64,000 nt of DNA, taken from Abscondita cerata. Taxonomy: Eukaryota; Arthropoda; Insecta; Coleoptera; Lampyridae. This document shows positions 45,134 through 55,475 of the stretch, piece after piece (position 1 is the first letter of the stretch; every line of letters starts with the position of its first letter). The position numbers and the translations under genes are program-made. The notes under the pieces were generated by a model. That model saw only the letters and a list, made by a program, of their open reading frames with translations, searched no databases and was not told the origin of the DNA. The stretch spans positions 48,501-112,500 of the forward strand of contig JALBCR010001496.1 of NCBI GenBank assembly GCA_030710515.1. The letters run 5' to 3'.

Positions 45134-45590
45134 CGAAGTGTGGTAATAAAGTTCCAAGAATTTGTAAATAAAACACAAGGAAATTAAGTTTCAAGCAAAA
45201 ATTTATTATCTGCCTTCACAATAGTCTCTTTCTTAAAACTCCTATACGCCACCATGACGAGTTCCCTTGAATTACGGTTTTTTTTTGGGGAATAAAAATA
45301 GTCGCAGAGAGCGATATCGGAGCTGTAGGGTGGGTGTGGTTATGTTGGAGTGCCTTTTTTCTCCAAAAATTCTTACACAATGAACGTCAAATAGGCCGGC
45401 GCGTTGTCGTGGTGCAAGATCCAGCCGTTCTCCTCAAGTTTGGGTTGCACACGCATAATTCGTGCCCATAGCCGCTCCAGGTCGCCGACATAAAACTTTC
45501 TAGTTGCTGTCTAGCTAGCACCAAGATATTCACGATGATCGATGCCTCGGATATTAAAATAATAATTAACAAATCAAAAAATTATAAGAT
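45134..45590 (-). pseudogene. mariner transposase relic, second (irritans-like) family
   Basis: A terminus at TA (45132-45133) reads CGAAGTGTGGTAATAAAGTT. Minus-strand translation gives KFYVGDLERLWARIMRVQ, GWILHHDNAPAYLTFIV (second catalytic Asp), EFLEKKGTPT, then HPPYSSDIALCDYFYSP (third Asp). Counting through two stops the Asp-to-Asp spacing is 34, diagnostic of mariner. This family differs clearly from the three 1.28 kb copies. The N-terminal half is absent; at about 45590 the sequence passes into a Penelope relic. Confidence 0.75.
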
Positions 45591-45599
45591 GCGAGTTTA

Positions 45600-46065
45600 T
45601 GTTGCATACTAATCAGCACCATCATTTGTTATAAACCTCACCAAAGTGTCAAAAAAAGAAAACTAAGGTCTGCTTCTGTTTCAAAAGCAAACTTTAAAAT
45701 TTTGAATATAGAATTTCTACGAAATATCGAGGTCTGTGAATATCGATGACTACAAAAATGTCATCCACATATCTAAACAAAATTCTAGAAAAGTAATCTA
45801 ATTTTTTTGATAAGTTAATAAAATTCTCCACTTTGGAATTGTTAAAATGATTTTGCAGTAAAATATTTTTCAAATAAACTAGTCACATCTATCGGAACGA
45901 TTGAAAACAATGAACAGATATCAAATGATACTAAAACTTTGTTCTCAGTCACCTAAATGTTTTTAATTTTTTTAATGAAAATGTAAGAATTTTAAACACT
46001 AAAATGTGATTGTTGATATTGAAAACTGTTGAATTTCTTGACAACCACTTAATTAGTCTAAACCT
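45600..46065 (-). pseudogene. Penelope-like reverse transcriptase scrap
   Basis: Minus-strand reading gives RFRLIKWLSRNSTVF near 46050, TENKVLVSFDICSLFSIVPI near 45940 (RT motif with catalytic Asp in SFD), ENFINLSKKLDYFSRI near 45830 and FRYVDDIFVVIDIH near 45770 (catalytic Y-V-D-D). The VSFDxxSLFxxVPID block is typical of Penelope RTs. Frames change between blocks and the thumb and endonuclease are absent. Confidence 0.65.
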
Positions 46066-47008
46066 AAGTTCTTTTGGTAACTCGATACATTGTTGGCAAC
46101 GCATAAACATTTCTTCAACAATTTTTTTTTAAATTCAGGTTTGTCTGCGAGTTCTCAGGCAGCAGCAACAACCTTTGCTTCAAGATCTTCTTCGTTTTCA
46201 ACTTCGGTTGCATATACAAGAGACAGTCACTGCTCCCCAAAGAAAAAAATCAAGGGGATTTAGATCCGGAGATTGTGCCGGCCAGCTAATTAGACCTCCC
46301 TTTTCGATCCATCTTTACGAAAATGTTCTACTAAAACATGATTGAGAAAGGCTAAATAAATGTGCAAGAGCACCGTCGTTTTGAAACCACCAACTAAATA
46401 ACATTCTATCATCCATGCCCACGCATTTATTGAAAAACGGTTCTAATGACCTCTATTGCAGAAACCATGGTGGTTTTCAGCATCCCATATGTGGAAGTTT
46501 TTTGAGTTGAATACTCTTTCACGACCGAACGATGCCTCATCTGTGTACAGAATATACTTGGGAGAGTTTCTTTGCAAGTTTATGCGGTTAATAAACCATT
46601 TGCAGAAATCGATTCGTGCTTGAAAATCAATATCCTTAAGATGCTGCACCTTCTGAAGGTGATACGGATGTAATCTCTCTTCACGAAGTACCCTCCAAAC
46701 ACTTTGATGACTTACTCGAAGACTTCTTGCAACTCTTCTTGTACTAGTTGTTTGGTCTGCGGCAAAATGAGCAAGAACATCTTCATCAAAATCAGGATTT
46801 CTAATTGATCTCGTACGATTACCATCATTAATTATAGTAACCCAGTCTTCGTCAGTCTTCTTCTAATCGTTTCAAAATAGCGACAATCTGGAGTTCTTCT
46901 ATTAGGATAGCGCTCAAGATAAATATTTTGAGCTCTTCGACAATTTTGCCTTGCTTCTCCATAAATTAACAACATAACAACAATTTCAAAATTTTCAAAA
47001 CGCGGCAT
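46066..47008 (-). pseudogene. DDE transposase relic with DUF4817-like N-terminus
   Basis: From ATG at 47008: MPRFENFEIVVMLLIYGEAR, IYLERYPNRRTPDCRYFETI, then after a frame shift PDFDEDVLAHFAADQTTSTR and RVARSLRVSHQSVWRVLREE, with no intron. DFQARIDFCKWFINR and ILYTDEASFGRERVF (first Asp) follow, then FQNDGALAHLF (second Asp), WPAQSPDLNPLDFFLWG (third Asp) and the tail VYATEVENEEDLEAKVVAAA with MRCQQCIE. It is related to the 22.5 and 43.3 kb transposases but clearly diverged. At least three frameshifts and a stop. Confidence 0.78.
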
Positions 47009-50000
47009 CTTAACAATCAACACACATAACTAATGTTACAATTTTCCATTGTTTGTTGGTGTTGTTTATTTCATGTATTACTTGATGAAAATCGTTCTAA
47101 AAGTAGCTTGATCTTTTTAGATAATTTTTGTGTCACCAAATAACACCTTTATAGTGCAAAATTTAAGGGTAAAAGTAGAGACAAAATTTGTAGATAAACT
47201 CATAAACTACGTTATTATTATTGTTATTATTTAAAAATTTATGGAGTACATTTTGTATAATTCACTTAAATAGCCGCCATTTTGAAGATTTACTTTTTTT
47301 TAAATGTTAATTAGAAAGTAGTAGATATTCACCTGACGACTCCAAATTACTTTTGTTTCTTAAAATCGGATAATAAATAATGGAGTAATAAGATTTTATA
47401 AAAAAAAACAAAAAAGATCGTAATTCGAAAACTAAACATCTATCCAAAAAAAATTAATTGAAAAAAGTGTTTGTCTTAAAAAGGTCTATAACTTCTATTA
47501 CGTTGTATAATTTGAGTAGGAACATTCTGTATATAACCTTAATTTGCTCTTAATGTCAGTTTACTGATGATAACAGTTTGACTATCGAAACCCGTGTACA
47601 AATATGGTTTTTTTGTGCAGTTTCTGATGTGTTCTTTTTCTGTTACTTAAATGCAACTTAGTTAGTATTTCAACTAGAGAACTTTGGTTGAAAGATAAAA
47701 TCTAAACTATTTTGTAAAACGTATTTTAATACAAAGTGTCGTTTCTCATTAATGTTTGTATAAAATTACAAACAAACCACTTACGTAGCAATTTCAATAA
47801 TAAAAAAGTAGGGAAATTGACATAATATCATGGCAATACCAAAATATCTGACCTCAGAAACAAAGAGGAGTGGTTTTTCCTAGCTTTTTTCGAAAAACAA
47901 CATATTTTTTTAAAAATGTGCGGTACTCCTGTACATGAACGCATTACTTATATTAGAAGCCGATTACAAATGTAAAATTAAATGCAAAAATCAATTTATT
48001 TTACAGTTTTATCATGTTTTAGGTATATGATTGCGTCCACATAGGTAATCCAAAAAAAATAGTCGTAGTAAAAAGAATGATCAATGAGGAAAACTAAAAT
48101 CTGAATGAGTATATTTTCTCTTGGTCTGATTAATGTCGTACTGTTCTGGCTCTTTTAGTTGTTCCGATTCTGTTTCTGTGATTTTATCCTCTTTGTAAAT
48201 TCGACATATTGATATATTATTTTTAAGCACTTTAGTAGAATTCTAGAAATACTATATAAATATTAATAGATTCCGACAAAAAAATTTACATAAGAATCAT
48301 TCATGATATCTTTACAATCAACATTATTTGTAAACTTATTCTTTTAAAATGTACCTAGACGTCTGTAAGTCATTAGATAATGTAAATAAGGTATGAAACG
48401 GCTTTGTTTAGTGGTCCATTAAAAAACAATAAAAATTGTGGTACACTATTTACGAAAGATAATTTATAATTGCTAACCAAGGTTAATCAAAATTCCTAAT
48501 AAATTAGTGCCAAAATTTTTGTTTATAAAAGTTAAGTTGAAATTTAATTACTTATAATTAAATTCGTTTATCTACGTGTTCTCCTTGGACGTCGTGTATT
48601 TATAATAATTTGGTAAATGAAACTGAACCCCACATATAAATGAGCAAATATGATTTAGATTTTAAACCTTCACCTTCAACGTTTTATGTTAAGTACTAAA
48701 TAACTATAATGGTATAATTAAGTAACTCTTACGCTTATAATCAAATTAAACTTTCATCTTTTTGTTATTAACTATTAGGTAAAGTCAATTGGCGTTTGAC
48801 GGAGTAACACAAATTTATGAGAATTTTAGTTTCGTAAATTTCTATGAATCATGTTACTTAAAATATTCATCATCATCAATCACTCACTTTAAATATGCAT
48901 AACAGTATGCAGTTTTGAGTGTATTTCTGAACGTATCTTAAATCAATTATTATAATAAAGTGTTCGATTAATGATAAATTGAAAAAGTATTTGCAAAACT
49001 TAGCTCTAATTGTTAACATTTTTTATGTAGATGTAGTCACAGTTATTTGCCAGCCAACATCACTCATTAACCCAAGAGGTATTTACGAAATAAGATGTTT
49101 TCACATAGTAAAATTTAAATTAGAGAAAGTAGGTCTGCGGTTTAAAGTTAATGGTAACCCTTTTAATAGTTTGGATATGAATCTCAGTTTTGTCTGTTTT
49201 TTATTCATAGTTAGTAGGTACAGAAAAAATAACAATTTTACATTCTTACAAATATCTTTAATAACAAATTTATATTAAGAATGAATTCTTTGATAAAATT
49301 TTAATATGTATGTATATCTGTTAAAATTTGATTTATCATATTACCATTTCGAAATAAGTCTTGTATGAAAAATACCTTAAATGATTAAAAACACCTTTCT
49401 AAATCTTGTTAAATTTTGGTTAAATAAAAATGAATAGCTAATTAAAATTGAACTAGTATCGCGTTTACATTCAGTCTCAAGACAAGCCGGAAAACGTGTT
49501 CAAATTTTAGGTTTTGAAATTATTGTATAAATCATCATCGTATTTATAAGATATGCGTATTTTTACATAAAAAGTGACATTGATGTGATCTCTACAAAAC
49601 AAAAAAAAATACTCTTCAAATGTTGTAACACTAGAATTAAATACCTAATTTAAATTCCTTTTAGATTTCTGTACTGTGTACTATTACATGTTATTTCAAA
49701 ACTAAATGCAAATAGCGTCATTACTTCATTAGTAAATTGAATTCAAACTTCAAGTGCCATAATGCAAACAAACACAATCAAATTCAAGAGTGGAATATTT
49801 ATTTCTTAATTGTTTACTATTATATTATTTCGTTATTTTCCTACCAAGAAGGAGATCTTAAATTACAATTTTCTATTTTGAAACCGAATGTTTGATCTAT
49901 TTATTAATTATTTATTGGATATAAATTATATTTTGAATAATTGACAATTACATTATATTTTATTTCAATTAATATTACACTAGATTTTCAGAAAAGTGGT

Positions 50001-50290
50001 ATTTACAAATTAACTTGTTCCTGTAATAAATTTTTATTGGTAAAACTTCCAGAAGCTTTAAAATTAGAGTTAATAAACACTTTAAACATATTTAAAACAA
50101 AATAAATACATTTAAACAACCTTAACTCAATTAAATTAATATTTGGTGTGTATAGGTATGCTAACAGAAGAATACTCAATTACAAATTACATTCATCCAT
50201 TTAATGTTAACCGAAAGAATACACACATTTTTGGACTGCCTTGACATTATTTATATTTATTAATTTTTCCAACTGTGCTAAGCCTTCTAT
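47009..50290. other. AT-rich DNA, no gene recognised
   Basis: More than 3 kb. A 99-codon frame at 48979 (plus) is AT-driven and motif-free. The only notable signal is a hammerhead-like motif at 47.56 kb. Confidence 0.4.
47555..47612 (+). ncRNA. Hammerhead-like motif, probably Penelope scrap
   Basis: CTGATGA at 47564 and GAAAC at 47587 are separated by GATA/TATC pairing that overlaps the core, followed by CCGTGTAC with a GUA. The similarity to the 25.1 kb motif (CTATCGAAACxCGTGT) supports a common origin. Stem II is too short to be confident it folds. Confidence 0.3.
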
Positions 50291-50299
50291 AGGGAGGTT

Positions 50300-50385
50300 A
50301 TTTGGTAGGTTAAGTACTTTTGGTTGCCAACGTTTCGACCGCTAACTTGTGAGGTCTTCCTGGAGGCTCTGTTTAATTCAAATTT
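50300..50385 (-). repeat. Penelope pLTR scrap with GGTCGAAACGTTGGC
   Basis: The minus strand reads AGGAAGACCTCAC, a short spacer, GCGGTCGAAACGTTGGCAAC. GACC/GGTC form the stem II of a degenerate hammerhead-like core. No coding sequence is attached. Confidence 0.35.
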
Positions 50386-51053
50386 CAGTAGCTCTATTAT
50401 TATGCATTTTTTTTAAATCTTCCAAAATGATAAATTGGAAGTAAGGGATAGTCTTTTTATTCTTTCTTCAAAATTGCTAGGTTTCAAATTTTATTGCAGA
50501 TTGTAGTAAAAATGAATGAATAATGCCAAAATAAAAACAAGCCATGGAGCTAATGTTTAAAATGCACGCCTCCAACATATGACAGCATTCTAGACGAAAT
50601 AGAAATGTCTTCTACTTTTGTTCAATATGTAATCGACAATCAAACGACAAGCAAGCAGCAAAAATAACAAACCTGAAATTTGGGATGTAGGCCATCATCA
50701 GCTTTATTAAAATTAGCTAAAAACGATCTCATCATTGTAACAGTATAGTTAAATTTGTTAGTGTTAAACTTTTTGCTTTATTTTTTTGGGTTACAATTTA
50801 GAGGTAGGGGAGACCGGGGTTAGTTGTTACACAAGGCAAGTTGTTACACTGGCTGTACCAACTCACTCGAACCGTTCCGGAAGCTTCCGATCAGGTCGGC
50901 ACCTAGCATGTGTCACTCCCGCAGTGTGCGTTTGTTCGTGTACGACCACAGTGCCGATAGCAACAGCGTGGTGACAATTAAAGTGTTTTTCAACGCAAAA
51001 AGTAAATATTCACGACCCTTTATCGAATAATATTTTGCAAGGAAGGAATACAG

Positions 51054-51282
51054 GTAAGTCCTCCTAATTTATGTGCTGCATTCTATTTACACTTACGTAT
51101 ATTTCGTTGCAAATTGTGAGAGGTTATGTGGCTTTGTTTGGATGTGGTTACTATTTTGAACACAACATGTGGTATGGGGCTAGTTGTTACAATTGAATCG
51201 GGGCAGTTTGTTACACTGTAACAACTAGCCCCTTTGTTGGGAGCAATTTGATTTCATCAAAAGTCATCTACATTTCTTACAG
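51054..51282 (+). other. Candidate 5' leader intron of the pogo gene
   Basis: CAG/GTAAGTC at 51053/51054 and TTTCTTACAG ending at 51282, one base before AATGG that carries the start codon. Length 229 nt. Both sites match the consensus well. Confidence 0.55.
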
Positions 51283-51283
51283 A

Positions 51284-52673
51284 ATGGTACGAAATTACAA
51301 GCGCAAAACGAACAGGGCTGAAGTTAACCTCGACCTTAACAAGAGGGCAGCGGATGACGTGATTAATAAGAAAAATTCCCTCAGAAAGGCGACAGAAGAA
51401 TATAAGATAAATTTCATGAGCTTACAGCGATATATTAAGATAGGTAAGGAACAGGTTGGCTACGTGAGATCGCGGCAACTGTTTTCCCAAGATCAAGAAG
51501 CCAAACTAGAGGAATACCTTTTGAACTGTAGTAGAATCTATTATGGTTTGACGTCTAGAGAAGTGAGACTACTGGCTTATGACTATGCTGTGGCCTGTAA
51601 GATTGAGTATCCTGAGAAATGGACCAATTTTAAAATGGCGACTGAGGATTGGCTGTTGAGTTACAGAAAAAGGCATCCAATTCTCAGCTTACGCTAACGG
51701 CATTGTCCTTCTCTCATTCCCGCCGCATACGTCACACCGTTTGCAGCCTTTAGATTTAAGCGTATATGGCCCTTTTAAGAAATTTTACTACACTGCTTGT
51801 TCAAATTGGATGAATTCACACCCTGGTGTGCCAGTATCTATCTATGATATTCCCGCGCTTGCCAATGAAGCTTTTACGAACGCTATTAATCCAAGAAACA
51901 TAATATCCGGTTTCGCAAAGGCGGGTGTGTGGCCCTTCAATCGAAACATATACACAAAGCAAGATTTCCTTCCTGCGCAAATTACGGACAGACCACTGCC
52001 AGAAGAAAATGAACATGACTGTGAAACCACTAATAATGAGCTGGAAATTCTTGAAATATCTCCACATCAGTTGAATCTGCCATCAACAAGTGGAACAAAT
52101 TATTGTAGACCGAGAACTCCAGACGCACACAACTTTCCACCTACTCCAGAACAGTTGAGACCGTACCCAAGAGCAGATCCAAGAAAACGCCCCAAAACAG
52201 CAAGACAGAAAGTAAAATCCTCTATTTTGACAGATACCCCTGTCAAGGAAGCTTTGAGAACAGAGGAGGCAGCAGAGAGAAGAGAAAACGTATGAAGCAG
52301 GCTGCACACCCAAGAGAAAGGTAAGAAACGTAGTCTGGAAACTGATGGGTAGATAGGTACTTAATACTTGTATTGTTTATAGTTAGTGACATCGGCTTCC
52401 GAAGAAAGGAGAAAAGTTGCACACAAAAACCAAAAGAAAAGGGGGCGAAAACTTGCGACCGAAAAGTCAGATTCAAGTGATGAAGAAGACACTCTCTGCA
52501 TCGTCTGTTTAGAACCATTTTCTTGCAGTAAAAGTGGTGAAGAGTGGATACAATGTAGACCGTGCAAGAAATGGGCCCATTTGCATTGTGGTGAAGATGA
52601 CCCTTTTTATATATGCATACACTGTTCATCTGACCTATCAGATGCTGAGACAGATGATAATATTGTTGTCTAG
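51284..52673 (+). pseudogene. pogo-like (CENP-B/jerky type) transposase with PHD finger, core deleted
   Basis: Start ATG at 51284 (MVRNYKRKTNR). A Psq-type helix-turn-helix (SLRKATEEYKINFMSLQRYI, residues about 35-55 of this product) and a CENP-B-like second DNA-binding domain ending in WLLSYRKRHPILSLR (to 51697) are followed at once by NGIVLLSFPPHTSHRLQPLD. The last Asp is the third catalytic residue. The intervening DDE core with the first two Asp is gone and the join is out of frame by one. VYGPFKKFYYTACSNWMNSH, AGVWPFNRNIY and a Pro-rich tail follow. A further exon encodes C4HC3 PHD-type spacing (CIVC, WIQCRPCKKWAHLHC, YICIHC), then an acidic end. It cannot transpose by itself but might still bind DNA. 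Confidence 0.85.
52321..52382 (+). other. Candidate 62-nt intron before the PHD exon
   Basis: Donor GAAAG/GTAAGAAACG, acceptor TTGTTTATAG/TTAGTGAC. Removal joins an open frame (TYEAGCTPKRK) to LVTSASEERRKVAHK without a stop. A one-base shift just upstream (after AERRENV) is needed to connect with the transposase frame. Confidence 0.6.
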
Positions 52674-53193
52674 GAGCGTTCTTTGGAATGAAATATATCG
52701 TAATACTGAATATTGTTCTTAATCATTGGATGTAACAACTTACCCCTGGCGATGTAACAATGTGCCCCTATACAGGGCATGTTGTTACATTTTACCTTAT
52801 GTCATTCAACTCTTTTTTTTGTGTTCAGGATTGATATTTAGAGCTACTAAATCTTAGCATAGGAAAAAGACAAACACGACAATGTTATGAATTTCAGGAT
52901 CTTAGACTATCATTAGGCGACAAAAAAAACATTTTGTACGAATTGTAACAACTGGCCTCGGTCTCCCCTATACCTCAGAAGTGCATAAGATAATAATTTT
53001 GATTGGTTCTCCGTATGTTGAAAAAAAAATCAGATGGATCCATATAAACTTGTAACAACTAGTGAGCTCGCCGAAGACAATTTTAATAGGAGAATATCTT
53101 CTACGAACAAATGATAGAAATGATAGATGACGATACTTTACCAATAGAGAAAGTTTTATTTTTGGTTGAAGCTACATTTACACTTCATGATCA

Positions 53194-53527
53194 TAGCAGA
53201 AAGAATAAATCACAAAAATTAAACCATATCCATCCCATAAAAGTTATATTTAATTTTAAATTTTGAAAATTGTCGGAGAAAAGAAATGAAGGCTACATGT
53301 TTCGGCAATATAATAAAATTGCCATCTTCAGACCAACCGTAACGATCCAATAGTTAAATCTCATAAAAATACATATAGAACTACAAACAATAAAATTAAC
53401 GAAATTCAAAGGGTTACTAAATACTTACAGTCAACAAACAAACTAAAACTTAAAAAAATATTTTTGCGTTAATACAAATTAAATTTTTAAAAATTTAAAT
53501 TTAATAAGACACCACGTCCCACAAAAC
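53194..53527 (-). repeat. Penelope pLTR, downstream copy
   Basis: Contains CATGTTTCGGCAATATAATA and the hammerhead-like core. It interrupts the coding frame exactly after ISKAD-like residues. Confidence 0.8.
53286..53340 (-). ncRNA. Hammerhead-ribozyme-like motif in pLTR
   Basis: Minus strand: GGTCTGAAGA, a stem GGCAAT/ATTGCC with an 8-nt loop, GAAAC, AT, GTA. This matches CUGANGA - stem II - GAAA - very short stem III - GUH, with GGT/GCC able to form part of stem I. Short stem III is known for Penelope hammerheads. Activity is unproven. Confidence 0.55.
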
Positions 53528-54378
53528 GTATATCGGCTTTTGACACTATTAAGTTATTATCTTTAATTCGTTTTTGGATAGTTTTGTGTGTTTTCAAATT
53601 AATAGAACCCTTCAATGTATATGGTTGTGGTTTAAATGATTTCAGTAATTGAAGGCAAGAGCTTCTAACAAAATCGATATTCTCAAAATTGTCTGAGTTT
53701 TTGTGAAGAACAGTTTCCAGTTCAATTTTAAAATTGTTTAAAGTGTCCAAGTTACATATATTATGACTGAACTTAAGGCCTAGATCTAACATTCTTGTTT
53801 CTTTGGTATCAAAACTAGTATTACTTAAATTAAGGGTACGCTCATGAAATTTAAAGGGTTGACTGACATTTAACGTATCAAAAAACTTTTTGAAATTGGA
53901 ATTTTTGTCAAGGTGTTTATTACAATTAGAACGGTGGTCAGATCGATTCTTAAACCTAAGTATATCTAATTTATGAAGTAATTTGTGAAACAAGCGATCA
54001 GCCACCAAACTAACTGCTTCTTTGACATGTCTTACAAATTTATCAAACTCAATATTATGTAAATTTTTATGTAAATCTAAATGGGTGTAATAAAGTTGAT
54101 TATTAATAAGACTTAGTTTATAATACCAGATGTTTAATTCTTCTTTCAGCCAAGTTTTCCTTCCAGCATTTAACGCTTTTAATGCTTGGGGCGAAGTATT
54201 TTTCGTTTTTAAGTTGATGAACTTGGGAGTTAAATTTTCTTTCAGACACGTTTTGATAAACCAGATGTTGAGGGAGATTCTTCTTTTTTATGTGACTCTA
54301 ACCTTGAAAATCTTCTTAAGGACTTCAGTATGGTTCACTGATGATAAATTGTTTAAGGATTGGATGTCCATGTCATAA
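53500..54378 (-). pseudogene. Penelope-like N-terminal coding region, cut at the RT start
   Basis: High to low: LNIWFIKTCLKENLTPKFIN near 54260, LNAGRKTWLKEELNIWYYKL near 54170, EFDKFVRHVKEAVSLVADRL near 54030, then the long open stretch to FSHNICNLDTLNNFKIELET near 53750, KPQPYTLKGSINLKTHKTIQ near 53610 and IKDNNLIVSKAD near 53540. NLI(V/I)SKADKG normally opens the Penelope RT; here the frame passes into the pLTR right after AD. The final 173 codons are uninterrupted, so this copy is fairly young. No RT or GIY-YIG part is present. Confidence 0.75.
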
Positions 54379-54484
54379 ATGGGATGTGCGACTTAGCAGA
54401 AAGAATAAATCACAAAAATTAAACCATATCCATCCATAAAAGTTATATTTAATTTTAAATTTTGAAAATTGTCGGAGAAAAGAA

Positions 54485-54539
54485 ATGAAGGCTACATGTT
54501 TCGGCAATATAATAAAATTGCCATCTTCAGGCCAACCGT
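54485..54539 (-). ncRNA. Hammerhead-ribozyme-like motif, second pLTR
   Basis: Same core as at 53.3 kb but reading GGCCTGAAGA, so the GCC after the putative cleavage site pairs fully with GGC. The better stem I makes this the best candidate of the set. Confidence 0.55.
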
Positions 54540-54591
54540 AACGATCCAATAGTAAAATCTCATAAAAAATACATATAGAACTAGTTGGGGT

Positions 54592-54592
<1 letters not shown>

Positions 54593-54647
<55 letters not shown>
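54593..54647. repeat. 55-nt poly(T) run
   Basis: Pure T run inserted in the pLTR. Either a short retrotransposed tail or a sequencing artefact; the nearby GGGGTGTTTTTTTT strings favour artefact. Confidence 0.9.
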
Positions 54648-54790
54648 CAAACAATAAAATTAACGAAATTCAAAGGGTTACTAAATACTTAAAGTCAACA
54701 AACAAACTAAAACTTAAAAAATATTTTTGCGTTAATACAAATTACATTGTTTTAAAATTTAAATTTAATAAGACACCACGTCCCACAAAA

Positions 54791-55475
54791 CGTTTTGGGG
54801 GTGTTTTTTTTTGGGGTTGTGTGTTTTTTGGGACGTGGTGTCTTATTCAAATTTTTGGGGGTGTTGTTTGTATTAATGTAAATATTTTTTTGGTTTTAGT
54901 TTGTTTGTTGATTGTAAGTATTTAGTAAATTGAATTTGTTAATTTTATTGTTTGTAGTTTTATATGTATTTTTATGAGATTTAATATTGGAGGGTTAGGG
55001 GGGGGGGGAAGAGGGAATTTTATTATATTGGTGAAAAAGAAGTTATTTTTTTTTTGAAATTTTTAAAATTTAAAATTAAGGGAAGGAAGGTTTATTTTGT
55101 GATTTATTTTTTTGGTAAGAGGAAGATTTAGGAAAGGGAAGAAAATTTTAGGAAAAGTTAAAAGAAAAAGGGGGGAGGGAAAGGAAGGAAAAGGAGAAAA
55201 AAAAAAGAGGGGGAAAAAAAAAAAAAAAAAAAAAGAAAGGTTTTTTTTAGTGAGGGAAGAAAATTAAAAGAAAAAAAAGGTAAAAAAAGGAGAAATTAGG
55301 GGAAGAAAAAAATTAAAAAAAAAAAAAGAATAAAGAAAGGAGAAATTTAAAGGGGAAAAAAAAAAAAATTGAAAAAAGGGGGGAAGAAAAGGGAATTAAG
55401 GTTAGATTTTTTAAAGGAATAGGAGGAAAAATGTTGAAAAGGAGAGGGGGGGAGGGTTAGTTTGGGGGGGGGGGG
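54791..55475. other. Degrading inverted copy of the pLTR passing into low-complexity noise
   Basis: From GGGACGTGGTGTCTTATT at 54829 the sequence is the reverse complement of 54400-54790 (for example TAGTTTGTTTGTTGATTGTA at 54898). Errors increase steadily and C disappears after about 54.96 kb. From about 55.13 kb it is only purine and T runs. Normal sequence resumes at about 55.48 kb. This looks like a fold-back or low-quality read joined into the assembly. Confidence 0.75.

Larger units (their letters stand above)
50823..52952. repeat. Subterminal TGTAACAAC motifs of the pogo element
   Basis: GTTGTTACA or its complement is found at 50823, 50840, 51183, 51217, 52731, 52781 and 52944, with one-base variants at 51207 and 52753. 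Several are followed by (C/T)(T/A)(A/G)CCCC-like bases. They cluster within about 420 bp of the left end and 240 bp of the right end, so they are likely transposase or host-protein binding sites. Confidence 0.8.
50807..52968 (+). mobile_element. pogo-type element, internally deleted, with PHD exon
   Basis: TA at 50805-50806 and 52969-52970 flank the inverted ends GGGGAGACCGGGGTTAGTTG and (complement) GGGGAGACCGAGGCCAGTTG. It is 2162 bp long. TGTAACAAC or its complement recurs near both ends (see the separate entry). The gene between retains DNA-binding and C-terminal parts but lacks most of the catalytic domain. Confidence 0.88.
53194..54790 (-). mobile_element. Penelope-like element: coding fragment between direct pLTRs
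   Basis: The sequence from TAGCAGAAAGAATAAATCAC at 53194 recurs from 54394, exactly 1200 nt later, through the string ACACCACGTCCCACAAAACG. Between them lies the N-terminal coding region on the minus strand. Partial tandem copies of this kind are the normal organisation of Penelope elements. Confidence 0.82.
54394..54790 (-). repeat. Penelope pLTR, upstream copy with poly(T) insertion
   Basis: Nearly identical to the 53194 copy except for about 62 nt (AGTTGGGGTG then 55 T) inserted between ATATAGAACTA and CAAACAATAAAATT. Confidence 0.8.

Noticed and set aside
54590..54925. Plus-strand frame starting with a run of Phe
   Set aside because: It begins in the poly(T) run and continues through the inverted artefact; no protein features.
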